From contig OZ024876.1 in assembly GCA_964017185.1 (NCBI GenBank), forward strand, positions 28,798,278-28,862,277: a stretch of DNA of 64,000 bases, written 5' to 3'. A program made the translations under genes and the position numbers. The notes under the pieces are model-generated. The model was not told where the DNA came from. It saw only the letters and a program-made list of their open reading frames with translations, and searched no databases. The DNA is from Rugalucina vietnamica (Eukaryota > Mollusca > Bivalvia > Lucinida > Lucinidae). Shown piece after piece: positions 11,942-24,145 of this stretch (its first letter is position 1; the number at the start of each line of letters is the position of its first letter).

Positions 11942-12489
11942 CTGTCTCAAAATGTCAATCATTTCTGTACTTATAGAAGTGTATATGGGCAAGGAAGTGA
12001 TATGAGTGTCAACTGTCAGAGACAAAAAACCCAAGCAATTTCAGGAAGTTATCAAGAGTAGTCTGCTGCCTTGATAAAATTCGCAAAGTTTAATTTTGCT
12101 GACAATTTTATGCACAATGCAAAATGCTCATTTACTAATTTTGTAAGGTGAGTACAAATACATTTTTCTTATTTTCTTATTTTTGCGAAATGGTTAATTT
12201 GCATGCTGTTTCACGTGCAAGAAAAATGGCTGCCTTAACAGCATTTGACGCCAATTCAGAGTCAAAATGCTTCAACAGATAGGTAAGAAAAATAATACAT
12301 GATGGCATTGAGGTCTCAGAAAGGGAATCTCCGGCTCGTTTTAGTTTATTCGTGCCTCATCCTCGACAGAGCCTCATTTGAGACTTGAATAATATGAAAA
12401 CTTGCCTGAGGTTTCCTCGTCTCGGCCTCAATCCCGTCATAGATTCATTTAGTCCAGGGATTGTTGCATTTGCATCAGGAAAACAGGTA
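11942..12489. other. No gene seen
   Basis: No coding signal or recognised repeat. Confidence 0.5.
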
Positions 12490-13397
12490 TATGAAAGGTA
12501 TACCCCCTTAAACCCAATTTTATATTAGCAAAACTGGGGTATGCAGGGGTATACCTATTTTTCTTATTTTTGCTTCAAAACATAGATTGTGGGTACTCGT
12601 AAGAACACTAACATGTACCCAAAAATAGCAAAAAATAAGAAAAATGTCTTTTTCTTCTAGACTGAAAAGTTTTTATTTGTACAACTTCTGTACATTACAC
12701 ATGGGCGTGTGGTCGTTTAGTGCAAAAGTTGTGACTGGGTAACATGAAAACTACATTACGAAAACATGCCCATGCAATATACAGAGATTTTAAGATTTGT
12801 AAAAAATGAAAATTTTTTGTAGAATTTTTTTTTAATTTATTTTATTTTATTTTTTTATTATTATTATTTTTGCTCAAACCATAGAACGTGAGGCGGTTCT
12901 AACGTGACGGTTCTAACGAGTACCTACAATCTATGTTTTGAACAAAAATAAGAAAACCGTTTATAGGTATACCCCTGTAAACCCCAGTTTCACTATACAA
13001 AAGTGGGGTTCAAGGGGGTTACTTTTCACGGGCGTTTTTCTGATGGTCTATGAATGCAGGTGCAAGTTATATAATCGACGTATACATGTACATTGTATCA
13101 AATTCACACAAGAGAATTGGTTTTCCAAACCAAATCATCACTAGACAGGAAAAAGTCAGTGTCCACGAAAGTATACCCCCGCTCGAACCCCAATTTCATA
13201 TCATAAAACTGGGGTGTGAGGGTGTATACCAGATGTATCATTTCTGATCCAAAACATAAATTAGGGGTATATGTACCCCCAATCTATGTGTTGGGCAAAA
13301 ATTAGAAGAAAAAAAAATGTTACAAAAATTCTAATGAAAATTTTAAATTTTTCAGCTATAAAAATCGTTGTATATTTCATGGGCATTTTTTCGTAAG
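12490..13397. repeat. Three MITE family C copies in a row
   Basis: Copy 1 is about 12490-12720 (forward), copy 2 about 12754-13038 (reverse) and copy 3 about 13144-13397 (forward). Each has the 'cccc-agttt / aaaactgggg' left part, the inverted 'atctatgttttg' core and a 'catgggc...ttttcg' right end. Confidence 0.6.
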
Positions 13398-13759
13398 TGT
13401 AATCGACGTATTCAAGTATCATGGTGACTCAAGAGAATTATTCAAACCAATCTGTCTGGCTCGCCCTCATAGTCTCTGGATCCTCTAACCGAACCGATAT
13501 TTTGATGGAACATCTATTAAATCATCTGATATTTGTGCGTTCCCAGCCTTAAGAAAAGCCATCCTTGTAAAGAGATTTGCAAGACACGAGCAAATACGAT
13601 CGATAGCATTCATATTTTTGTACTTTGTAACATGAATGCTTGACTATTTACAAAGGCTTCAAGTACAATAACTAGATCAAATCGGGTATTCACCTTTATA
13701 TTTTATGAACATTTCAAGGCCAGTCTTAAATTGTGTACGTTTGCAAACAGGCATATAAA
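13398..13759. other. Upstream region of the carboxylesterase
   Basis: No clear TATA box. A possible 3' splice site (tttgcaaacag) lies 9 bp before the chosen ATG, so a 5' UTR intron is possible. Confidence 0.4.
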
Positions 13760-16091
13760 ATGCTGACCAGCATAATACTCACTGGTGGATTAATGGCTGT
13801 TCTGTTAGACCAAACAAACAGCGAGGATTCCCTTATTGTTAAGACTAAAGTCGGGGAAATCAGCGGTTTTGTAGAAACGCTAGATGTGTTTGGTGAGCAA
13901 CGAAAAGTGAAGAGATACTTCGGAATACCGTATGCGGAGGCGCCGATAGGAGATCTAAGGTTTAAGAAACCCGTACCTAAACTGAAGTTAGCGGAATCAC
14001 CATTCCAGGCAACAAAATATGGGAAAGTATGTCTTCAAATGATGTTGTTCCCGTTCCCGGAAGATATGGATGTTTCGTACGGAGAGGACTGTTTGACGTT
14101 AAATGTGTATGTTCCAGTTAATAACAATGACGCTAGAAGCAATGGTAACATACCGGTTATGCTGTTTATTCACGGTGGTGGATTCGTGTGTGATTCAGCG
14201 CTTCCTTACGTTTCGGACGTGCTATCCGCACACGGCGACGTTATTGTCGTTACGTTTAACTACAGACTTTCCGTATGGGGATTTCTTAGTACAGGGGATG
14301 ACAATGCCAAGGGAAACTATGGGCTCTGGGACCAACATTTAGCGATAAAATGGGTTCACGACAATATTGAATCATTTGGCGGAGATCCACAAAAAATAAC
14401 CATATTCGGAGAATCAGCCGGTGCTATCTCCGTTATTTATCAAAGTTTATTTGAAGGAAATAAAGGATTATTCCAGCGAGCAATTGCTCAGAGTGGTAGC
14501 ATAACGCCATACTGGGCGTTGTCCAAACACCCGAAAGATGACGCTCTCAGGTTTGGAAAGTTAATTGGCTGTGAAACAACTGATACTGACCAGCTTGTGA
14601 ATTGCCTACGTAACAAGGCACCGGAAAATATTGATGCTGCTTTGAATGATCCGAACAATGAGATACTTGGACTAGAAACTCCTTTTGCACCAACTGTTGA
14701 TGGTGAAATCGTTAAAGAACATCCTAAAGAATTGCTCCTCAGTGATTCCGATATTTCAGCCAAAGGAAGAGAATTCTTCTCCTCCATTGACCTACTTACA
14801 GGAATGAATGCCGAAGAAGGCCTTATGATGTTAGACCCTTCGGTCGGCATTGACGACCCCGAGGCGTTTGAACCCAACCGTACACACTTTGAAGATGAAT
14901 TATTATCCAGCATCTTAGCATATGAGTTGGGAGACGTTCCAGATATTGTAAAGCAAGTAATCGTCCACGAATACACCGACTGGCGTGATGCCGAAAATAT
15001 GGAACTACGTAGAAATAAACTTGTCGCATTTCATACCGACCTCTTCTTCGGAATTCCGTTGACAGAAACCGTAAACCGGCACCGGGCATTAGTTACTAAG
15101 CTAAACTCCATGAAGAGTACATACATGTATTTATTCGATATATTACCGTCAGCACGAGGATTACCGGCACCATCCTGGGCGACTCGAGCTAACCATGGTG
15201 ATGACCTGACGTACTTATTCTATGATGAGTCTGGTGGAATAATGAAATTTATGCCGTGGGTCGAGGACTTCAGACCGACCGACTGGGACCGGGAAAGTGC
15301 CAAGTATTTGATGACGATGTGGAGTAATTTTGCAAAATCTGGGTAACTATTGACAACGGTTTGTGGAGTACGTTGGTCTAGTGATAAAACACCTCCGAAA
15401 TGTTAGTCCTGGATTCGAACCCCACATGCACCAGGTTGTGTCCTTTAGCGAGGTACACACATTAACTCCACTCCGACATGACTGAAAAAATATTGAGTTG
15501 GGCAATAAACGGCAACACAAAGAAAAACAAACGGTTGGGTCTCGTTTTGCGGGTTTTCTGTTCAGATTTACGACCCTGTAAGGCAAACCCTGTGTATCTA
15601 GCTTACACAGTCAAGCCTTTAGAATCTTGAAATTTTGGATTCAGAATTTGGAAGCTGCATAGGGGAGACTTACACGACTCATATAAAGGTGTACATGGTC
15701 ATACCCTATAAAGTAGTTTGTAGGTATTTGTTAGCATCGCCTCATTTAGACCATCCAAACCTTTGTTGTGTGTTAAATTGTTGCTATCATTGTGTGTAAA
15801 ATTGTTGCTATCATTGTGTGTAAAATTGCTGCTATTATAGCATCTGATTATATTTACAGGGACCCGAATACACCAGTCCCGGTACAAATGTTTTGGCCAT
15901 CATTTACAGAAGAAAGCCAACTGTATTTGCATATAACCAGAAGTATGACTTCGGATTCGATCAAGAATCACTTGCTGTCAAGAGAACATAATCTATGGAG
16001 AAATATTATTCCAAAATTACTGAAAGACGTCAAACAAAAGAATGTGGGAGCCACTGGCTACTGTGAAAAGGATAAAGAATGTGAACCGTAA
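13760..16091 (+). CDS. Secreted carboxylesterase / cholinesterase-like (type B), two exons
   Basis: Coding exons are 13760-15342 and 15860-16091, joined by a phase-2 GT-AG intron that restores K-S-G-D-P-N-T-P, a very typical junction in this family. The protein has 604 residues, normal family length. It begins with a hydrophobic signal segment (MLTSIILTGGLMAVLL). The alpha/beta-hydrolase signatures are complete: EDCLTLNVYVP, FIHGGGF oxyanion loop, nucleophile elbow GESAG (Ser219), acidic residue in NAEEG (Glu353) and His in NHGDDL (His479). The conserved Cys pair around 'GCETTDTDQLVNCL' is present. It should hydrolyse carboxylic esters; the substrate cannot be told from sequence. There is no C-terminal membrane or GPI signal, so it is probably secreted. 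The frame is open 9 codons upstream, but the ATG at 13760 gives the best signal peptide. Confidence 0.93.
15360..15545 (+). repeat. tRNA-derived SINE in the carboxylesterase intron
   Basis: A-box-like 'ttggtctagtgataaaac' and B-box 'ggattcgaacccca' are followed by a body ending 'ttgggcaataaacggcaac', a common SINE tail. It fills about a third of the 517-bp intron (15343-15859). Confidence 0.6.
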
Positions 16092-16439
16092 AGATTACTA
16101 TATATAGCTGCGGTGAGTTGAAATAATATCTAATGATGTAGTGGCCATAAATCAGTCATGGCATAGAAAGTTTGCGTTGGATGTGCACAGTACAGAATTT
16201 ATGCATTGTCTGACATTCCTTACATTGACATTGACATGTACGACGGTCGGCCTTTCTGGTCAGGTGCGACCAGACTGCGGTAGAGACCGCGGTTTGTAGC
16301 CAAAGAAATTAGCTAGGGTTTGCAATTGCGGCGCTGATCACCTGTGCAGTTACTTTTTTCATTTACGCCGCAGACAAACTTTAAAGTGTATGAAAGGATA
16401 TGTACGTTATATAAAATGTGCATGAGCACCGTCACCTGA
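16092..16439. other. 3' flank of the carboxylesterase
   Basis: Nothing recognised; no obvious AATAAA immediately after the stop codon. Confidence 0.4.
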
Positions 16440-16690
16440 GATCCGAGGTTATAAAACTTTTTTTCAGGCTCAACTCAGCTGAGCATAAAAAATAAACTAC
16501 TCATAAAATACCAAAATAGCAGAAATATATTGAAATTGAAGGATGAGAACTCCAAAGCCTGTCATTTATCCTGCTAATAAATGTTAAAATGCCAACAATT
16601 GTTGGCATTTTAACATTCTTGAGCAGGATAAATTTTAGCCTCAGCTGAGCCGAGCGTGAAAATAAATTTTATAAACTCGGGGCCTGGCTG
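16440..16690. repeat. Small foldback/MITE with a perfect 38-bp palindrome
   Basis: The outer ends 'gaggttataaaactt' and 'aattttataaactcgggg' are inverted to each other. In the middle, 16580-16617 is a perfect 38-bp palindrome centred on 'caacaattgttg'. 'Cagctgag' motifs also occur inverted on both sides. Confidence 0.6.
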
Positions 16691-16994
16691 GTTCAGGACA
16701 ATGCATGCTTCGATAAGACGTCACAGCATGAAATTGGATGGATCTGTTAAAGTAATGAAGTTTCAGTCAGCAATGTTGCTGCCTATCACTGAATCTCACA
16801 TACGTTAATAACGAAACAAAGGAGTCGTTATACAGTATACTGTGTAGATCTTTCGGATAATCGATTTTATAGGTCGTACGAAAATTAAGACCGGCGCGTG
16901 AAATTAATGTCCCCATCATCATTTTAACATATTGTAAATGTTACCAAAGAGTTTCTTTGTTTGCGTTAAACATTCCCCAATTTCCTCTTAAGCG

Positions 16995-17225
16995 CTATGC
17001 AAGATTTAGCTCAGTCGGTAGCGCGTTTGGCTTCCGACTAGCAATGTACCTCTGCCAAGCCGGTTCCAATCCCGCTGGTATAGATTACTGAAAAAACTAT
17101 TAATGGTTTCTGCATCGGTATGTACCAATGGTTTGACTGTCGCCTTCCAGGCGCGGTGGTTTCACAGGGTATTTCCCGACCGAACGTCGAGCACTGCCCT
17201 GGCTTCCCCCCCCCACCACCACCAC
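16995..17225 (+). repeat. tRNA-derived SINE
   Basis: The head 'gatttagctcagtcggtagc' (A box) and 'ccggttccaatcccgctgg' (B box) are about 40 bp apart, as in tRNA genes. A non-tRNA body follows, with 'gcggtggtttcacagggtat', ending in a C-rich run. The anticodon arm is not well formed, so it is not an active tRNA gene. Confidence 0.6.
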
Positions 17226-17435
17226 TAGACACTCGGCGTCTAAAAAGCAGAATTGCTTAGCTAAGTACAAATGCCTAGCTTGACTTCTATCTTCAGTAAG
17301 AATAGAATCGCCTTATTGACAACATGCCGATTTTTGAAGCAATGCGATAAACAAATGCAAATCATTGCTCATCAATGCCTGAGGTAAATCAGAAAGGTGT
17401 AAGAAATGAAAAATTGCTTATTATTTTATACTTTA

Positions 17436-17562
17436 CAGTGAAAACCAATGTATATCAAAATATGATAAAATTGGTATTTTCATTGATATGAAATTTCACT
17501 GATATCAAATCTCACTGATATCAAAAGTCACTAGTGACTGATATCAGCCTATATCTTCACTG
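17436..17562. repeat. Short Tc1/mariner-type MITE with TA target duplication
   Basis: The ends CAGTGAA and TTCACTG are inverted and flanked by TA (17434-17435 and 17563-17564). The interior holds several 'actgatatca' motifs in both orientations. No coding sequence. Confidence 0.5.
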
Positions 17563-17814
17563 TAGATTTTGGATTACTTCTGACGTTTCCATTTACTTGA
17601 CGTCATTAAATGTGTCTCACTTCAGCAATTCAAACGCCTATGACTCCGTAATTTATGAACGAAAACATAAAGTGTGGGTATTCATTTTCTTAGTTAGAAC
17701 GTAAGGAACAATTTGGTACCAAAATTATTTGTGTTTTCAAAAATTTTTGGTTTTTGCATTTTCACCGCCTGCCTTGTGAATTGGAAAATGCCCCTATATT
17801 GTATAAAATAAAAA

Positions 17815-17971
17815 GAAAATTTGCTTTTTTCGGTGAATACCAAAATTAATATATTTCATCTCGTGAGTTGAAAACATAAAAATTTTCACTCGTGCTGCGC
17901 ACTCGTGAAAATTCTGATGTTTTCAACTCACTCGATGAAATATATTTGGTATTCACCTCAAAAAAGCAAAT
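17815..17971. repeat. Hairpin element with long arms
   Basis: Two arms of about 70 bp are inverted around 'ctgcgca' near 17897-17903. 'Tttgcttttttcggtgaata' pairs with 'tattcacctcaaaaaagcaa', and 'gttgaaaacat' with 'atgttttcaac'. A non-autonomous foldback without coding. Confidence 0.65.
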
Positions 17972-18564
17972 ATCCTCTATTTATTTAACTTTTTGACTAC
18001 ATGATAAATATTATAAACATACTTGCATGTATAAAGACTAGAATTTAATAAAGAAGTATTCTATTCTAATTTCCTCTGCTAATCGCCGGGTTCCAATTAT
18101 GTATTACCCCACAAGCTAAATATCTCATTGGTTCGTTTACAGTTGTGGCAAAATGACGTCACAGGGTTTACATTTTTTACGAAAACGGAAAATCGACTAA
18201 TCGTGACCGCTGGTAAAATGACAATGCATATCAATATAAGTGTAAAGAAATTAATGGCCACCTCTTTGACGTTGTTTTGCGACAATATTAGACCACGTTG
18301 ACAGCTAATTTGTCTTAACGTATCATCAAACGTTCAAACATAATAAAATGACCCTTACGACATCTTCCGTACGGTAGCTTCCGTGAGTCGCGGGAGAAAT
18401 TTCTGAAATTCTGGCATGCTGCTTTCAGATATTGGTCAATAAGTAGCATACAAAGTGCGTGTTATCTCACTCATCACACTCATTATTGAGTGGTCAAACT
18501 ATCTATATGTATGTATATATTCTATATGCAAACGGTATGTTTTCCATGGAGACAGTTTATTTTC
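17972..18564. other. 5' flank of gene 1; no gene seen
   Basis: AT-rich, with no recognised repeat. It probably holds regulatory sequence for gene 1, but no specific site can be supported except the TATA-like motif that follows. Confidence 0.4.
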
Positions 18565-18572
18565 TATATAAA
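18565..18572 (+). promoter_or_regulatory. TATA-like motif upstream of gene 1
   Basis: TATATAAA lies 167 bp before the ATG of gene 1. A start about 30 bp downstream would give a 5' UTR of about 140 nt. The motif is frequent by chance in AT-rich DNA. Confidence 0.3.
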
Positions 18573-18738
18573 TGATTACCCTTGATTTTTATGCAGAACA
18601 GTATAACATAAGATTGACAATGTCTGCATTTTTCATTATGATTAAACTTTAGCACAGTTTGGCAAACCTTTTATCAATTTGAAGACAGAACTTCCTGTGT
18701 GCATCGCATCGAAAACAATTACAACATAAATAAACATT

Positions 18739-21700
18739 ATGGAAACCAAACTTTCGATCCTGTATCTATTGGTATGCAATGCTTGCAGATTTGGAATAAA
18801 TGCCCAAACAGGTAAGATGTTTGTTCTTTTCGAGTTTTAACGTAATGTTAGTTCGAACACTTTTATGATTCCAAGTATAAATCTGGAATTTTTAAAATTT
18901 ATTAGGCGTTAAGTATCTTTAATTTCCGCTACGTGAACTCGATCTCTCCTCATTTCTTTCACTGAAGATGCAGTCTGTATTGTTATTAAGATACAAAATC
19001 ATACATTGCATATTATGAACAAGGTATGAAGCTGTTTATTCTCTATCGACAAATATTTTAACAAACTTAACAAAGCAAGAATGAAAAAGCAAAACGGATC
19101 TCCAACCTACCCAACTACCCCTTTTCGGCACGTTTGTGGAAACTCAGCTATTTTAACGCCTCGGAACATAAACCGTTGTATACTGCATATAGTCATTTTG
19201 CAGCAAGTAAGCATTAACTGCTTTAACAAATTTTACAGTCTTTTCTTTTATGCAAAATATTTCCATTATCAGGAAAACATGTCCGTGCAATGAATACCCC
19301 CTTGTACCCCAATTTTATGTAGCAAAATTGGGGTATGCAGGGGTATACCTATCTTTCTTATTTTTGATCCAAAACATAGATTGTTGATACTTGTAAGAAC
19401 CGCCTCAGCGAGGCGATTCTAACGTGTACCTACAATCAATGTTTTGAGCAAACATATTAAAAATATCAAAACTTTTCCAATGAAATTTTTGATTTTTTTA
19501 ATTCTAAAATCATGAATTCTCTGAATATTGCATGGACAAGTTTTCGTAATGATTGTGGCCATTATAACTTGAGTGGCGTCATACGAAAACATACGATTTG
19601 CATCCATGGACATAAAGGTGCAGATCAGATGTCTAACTGATCAGCGTTTGTCTTCACTACAAATTCTTAATTCCATTTCTATTTCAAGTCCAGGGTCACT
19701 ATATTAGGCCGTTTGTGTGGTTTATGGGCCTGGTCTGATTTCCCGGGTCAACGTTTTATATTAACGAAACCCACATTGAATCAAATATTGTAATGCACCA
19801 CCAGTCATCTATACATATGTACAGTGACTTTTTTTTTCAAAATCACTCCTATTGCTCAGCCTCAGTTTTGTATTCATCACTGAGTTAAGACAAGTTCACA
19901 AATCAAATCGATTTTTTGCATTACTTTTTTGCGCGGAAAAGGAATTTTAATCATAATGCTTTGTCTGCATGGTTATCCTCTCCCCATGGACAATTTTTTA
20001 AAAGGTCATCCTCTATTTGGTTGCATCGTCGGAGGCTTATCTATTTAACTTATAAGTTTTAATTCCGATATGTTTTATCATAGTTTTAAAACTGCTTGTT
20101 TCAGGTTCAGGATTTCGACCACCTTCACTTATTCTGGATCCTCCAGCAACTGAAGGGGTTAAAGATACAGCACCTTCGAATACCAAACAAACGGATTTAG
20201 TAACGGAACTCAAAAACATCGTGTCGAACAATGCAGCAACTGCAAATAATATAGACCCAAAGCTTCCAGACTTTACAAACATTTTACAAGACCCCATTAT
20301 AGAAGGAATGGGTCCCATGATGGGACAGGGAAATCCAGGCTCAGAATGGAACTTACCAGCGCAAATCAGTGGAAGTCCTGTGCGGATCTTGACTCCTACA
20401 GATTTAGGAACGTCGGGTAATATCCCAGTAGTTCCCACTGCATCCGGTGCAATGTTTGACAGACCTATTGCACAATCTGGGACTGCAGATGCTCAGGCTC
20501 AGGATACACACGTGATCACAGATATACGGGGAGTAGAACCACCACATCCTACCGTGCCACACGTAGACTTGCCTAATATAAGTGGAAACCCTCACAATTT
20601 CCCAATTCTGCACATTCCGGACCCTGTACCAGGAAATGTGGGTACCCTTGTGACACAAACTGGAGGCATAACTCACCAAAATGACCACGCAGGATTACAT
20701 GTTGATCGAATTGGCGAACATGGTAATAGAGGTCCAGGTCCAGTTATACATAGACCTGATACTGGTGACCACGGAGGAGTTCACGTAGATCCAATCGGTG
20801 TCCATAATAATTTTGGCCCCGGTCCAGTTATACATAGACCTGACACTGGTGATCACGGAGGGGTTCACGTAGATCCAATAGGTGTCCATAATAATTTTGG
20901 CCCCGGTCCAGTTATACATAGACCTGGCACTGGTGATCACGGAGGGGTTCACGTAGATCCAATCGGTGTCCATAATAATAGAGGTCCAGGACCAGTTATA
21001 CATAGACCTGACACTGGTGATCACGGAGGGGTTCACGTAGATCCAATCGGTGTTCATAATAATAGAGGTCCAGGTCCAGTTATACATAGACCTGACACTG
21101 GTGACCACGGAGGGGTTCACGTAGATCCAATCGGTGTTCATAATAATAGAGGTCCAGGTCCAGTTATACATAGACCTGACACTGATCACGGAGGAGTTCA
21201 CGTAGATCCAATCGGTGTCCATAATAATTTTGGCCCCGGTCCAGTTATACATAGACCTGACACTGGTGATCACGGAGGGGTTCACGTAGATCCAATCGGT
21301 GTCCATAATAATAGAGGTCCAGGTCCAGTTATACATAGACCTGACACTGGTGACCACGGAGGGGTTCATGTAGATCCAATCGGTGTTCATAATAATAGAG
21401 GTCCAGGTCCAGTTATACATAGACCCGGCACTGGAGACCACGGAGGGGTTCACGTAGATCCAATCGGTGTTCATAATAATGGAGGTCCAGGTCCAGTTAT
21501 ACATAGACCTGGAACTGGTGACCACGTCGGGGTCCATGTAGATCCAATCGGTGTTCATAATAATGTAGGTCCAGGTCCAGTTATACATAGACCTGACACT
21601 GGTGATCACGGAGGGGTTCACGTAGATCCAATAGGTGTCCATAATAATAGAGGCCCAGGTCCAGTTATACATAGACCTGGCACTGGCGACCACGGAGGGG

Positions 21701-23178
21701 TTCATGTAGATCCAATCGGTGTCCATGATAATAGAGGTCCAGGTCCAGTTATACATAGACCTGGCACTGGTGATCACGGAGGGGTTGACGTAGATCCAAT
21801 CGGTATTCATAATAACAGAGGCCCAGGTCCAGTTATACATAGACCTGGCACTGGTGACCACGGAGGGGTTCACGTAGATCCAATCGGTGTTCATAATAAT
21901 AGAGGTCCAGGTCCAGTTATACATAGACCTGGCACTGGCGACCACGGAGGTACACATGTAGATCCTATCAATCACTTTGATGGTTTTGGTCAGCATGATA
22001 TAACAGGCACAAAACCAGTAATAGATACGACTGGCCCATTTGTACCAACTTCAGACGGTATTACCCACCAGAAGCCTGAATATATTGACCGCTCACCTAG
22101 TTTTGGAATACTTGATAAGATTCTTCCATCTCCTCCGATCAAAGATAGGCCTATTTTTGAAGTACCTATCGGTATAACACACACAAAATTTCCAGCTCAC
22201 CCAGTTTTACCTACGTCCTTTCCTTATCCAAATAAACCAAAAAGTAGAACCCCTTTAGTGTCAATGGTAAAATCTATGGTGGATAAAATGCTTGGTGGCG
22301 TTGTCGGTAAACGCCATAATTTACCAATTAAACCAATAGACCCTCCTATTGATTATCGTAAGAAGTTACACGATCTGCGAAAATTTCCTGATGTGTCGCC
22401 CCATAATGATGTAGGAATTGTTATCCCAAATTCTCCTTTTGCTGATATTCATCTCTTACCACGTAAACCGCCAAAGTTCACAAAACCGAACCATGTTGAA
22501 ACACTCCCAGACGTGGTCAATCTGAAGAAGGGTGAGCACATCGACTTTACTGGCCAGCATGATAGTCCGTTTAATGGACCAGCTATACATACGAAAGATG
22601 GACGTCATATTCCGTTAGACCATTCTCCTAACGATCCTATTGGTCTTCATGATCATATTCTACCAGGTGATATCAGTAAGCCAGGCATTGATCCTTTCGA
22701 ATTTCCAACTGTAATACCGCCAAAACACAATATCAAACTAAACAAACGCCGTGGACGAGGGAAAGGAAATCGTAGAGGCAAAGGGCGCCGTTGGGGCAAA
22801 AGATGGAACCCGAAAAAAGTCGCCGTAATTAAACACGGGCATGTCGATGCTAAGCATGGTGGAATCAACCCTGATAAGATTTACCCTGTTAAGCCTAAAC
22901 CAGAAATTTTGCAAGACTTAGGCCATTCTGCCAAAGGACATTTAGATAAAATCAAAAACAAAGACTATCATGGAAGGACAAAACCCGATATACCAAGCAA
23001 AATCAAAGACATGGTAAAACCCATTAAACCTATTGTGAAGAAAGAACCGAAGCCAAAAACATTTACAATTATTCACATCCCACCAAGGCAAGTTCACCCA
23101 CTGGAAGCTTTAAGGAACGTGGCCCGCCAAGGCATAGGTGCAATAATGAGTGGGTTGTTAAGAAACTTAGGTGGGTAG
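18739..23178 (+). CDS. Gene 1: secreted His/Gly/Pro-rich protein with 15 tandem 28-residue repeats
   Basis: Exon 1 (18739-18811) encodes a signal peptide starting METKLSILYLLVCNAC. A phase-1 GT-AG intron (18812-20104) joins it to exon 2 (20105-23178); the protein is 1048 residues. After a low-complexity N-terminal region and one degenerate core at His177, 15 nearly identical repeats (about 221-647) follow, of the type GVHVDPIGVHNN-x-GPGPVIHRP-GTGDHG. One more core lies at His836 (HIDFTGQHDSPFNGPAIH). A Lys/Arg/Gly/Trp block (about 904-931) and a Lys/Pro-rich tail end the protein. There are no Cys-rich or enzymatic domains. Secretion is well supported. Regular His and Asp suggest metal ion or pH-dependent binding, which is inference. 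The family is not recognised. Gene 2 shares the core and one extra unit. Confidence 0.85.
19270..19551. repeat. MITE family C, complete copy in the intron of gene 1
   Basis: The ends 'ggaaaacatgtccgtgcaat' and the reverse complement 'cgaaaacttgtccatgcaat' form imperfect inverted terminal repeats of about 20 bp. The centre carries 'agaaccgcctcagcgaggcg', which is inverted on itself. Confidence 0.7.
20692..21971 (+). repeat. 84-bp coding minisatellite of gene 1 (15 units)
   Basis: Fifteen head-to-tail units of 84 bp; one (around 21180) is 81 bp and lacks a Gly codon. Units differ at one variable residue after HNN (R, F, G or V) and at D/G before T. The F units (2, 3 and 7) also carry linked synonymous changes (ggccccggtcc), so variation is block-like. 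Confidence 0.9.
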
Positions 23179-23350
23179 GACAATATTCTTTGTGACATGT
23201 GTATATGAAATCCTGTATTTTAAAAGTGACATTTGTAGGCCTTTGTATAGAAACTAAACTAGAAACTAAAATATCAAAATACTATAGATAATGAAGATGC
23301 TAATGATGCTGACATTAATCGGCTGACGTATTTGTGTAAAAGCAAAATTT

Positions 23351-23586
23351 TGAGCCGCCTCATGGGAAAACCAACAATCTGCATATGCGAAACCAAAGGC
23401 GCAGATCAGCTTCGCGGTAACCGCGAAGCTGATCAGCGCCTTTGTTTTCGCTACGCGGATAGTACAATTCCTCTTCTACTTAAATCCGAAATTTCAAGCT
23501 TCTAGCTCTTTTCTGTGCTTGTACAGGCCGGTTTGTGTCGGACCTGTTCGGGAACCACATTGTTGGTTTTCCCACGAGGTGGCTCA
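23351..23586. repeat. MITE family D, complete copy
   Basis: 236 bp from TGAGCC to GGCTCA, with longer imperfect inverted ends (ctcatgggaaaaccaacaat and its counterpart attgttggttttcccacgag). A strong internal palindrome surrounds 'ttcgcggtaaccgcgaa'. It starts 172 bp after the stop codon of gene 1. Confidence 0.8.
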
Positions 23587-24029
23587 AATGATATTGCTTG
23601 CTAGTCCTCATGGTTGTATAGTAAACATGAGGTGTTATTCCCACACGATTATGCTATTGATAAATAATAAGAAATGTTAAATTCGTTTTTCTTGATATAC
23701 CGACAAATACACTGTATTTTATATTTTTATAATAAAATAAATTCATTTGATTTAATTTGTTCCATGTTGAAATAATAATATTGATGCGGTGGGCCAGAAA
23801 AGATAAGCACTGACTACCGATTACTGGTTTACCGCTCAAAAGGTTTGTGAGTTAATTGTACAAGTCACGCCATCCATATCCATACATATAAGAAAAACAA
23901 AAGCAAGATGGGACACAATCAACAAACTTTTCCAGAAAATATCCTTGCTAATAGTGCAGTTTAACCGCATAAATTGCCCGTCATATGCTGTGAAAAATGC
24001 ATTTATCTTCTTACATGATGGTTAATTTT
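23587..24029. other. No gene seen
   Basis: AT-rich. A short SINE-like fragment at about 23820-23890 ('ccatacatataag') matches the families at 10.8 and 26.7 kb. Confidence 0.45.
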
Positions 24030-24145
24030 AGCCGGGCCATGAGAAAACCATCTTTTTGCAAAGGCGAAAACACAGGCGCATATTAGCTTCGCAGTAAATG
24101 CACAGCTGATAGGCGAAAATCCGGTTTTCTCACGATGCGGCTCAA
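24030..24145. repeat. MITE family D, internally deleted copy
   Basis: Keeps both ends ('ccatgagaaaacc', 'ttttctcacgatgcggctca') and part of the internal palindrome, but only about 116 bp in total. Confidence 0.6.

Noticed and set aside
14488-14976. 162-codon antisense ORF in the carboxylesterase
   Set aside because: It lies fully opposite a conserved enzyme exon with catalytic motifs; no independent support.
16995-17075. Possible functional tRNA gene
   Set aside because: The A and B boxes are good, but the anticodon and acceptor stems do not pair, and SINE body sequence follows directly.
20695-21996. 433-codon open frame antisense to the gene 1 repeat array
   Set aside because: The 84-bp unit is a multiple of three, so any frame without a stop in one unit stays open through all units. 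The plus-strand product has a signal exon, proper splice junctions and homologues; the antisense frame has none.
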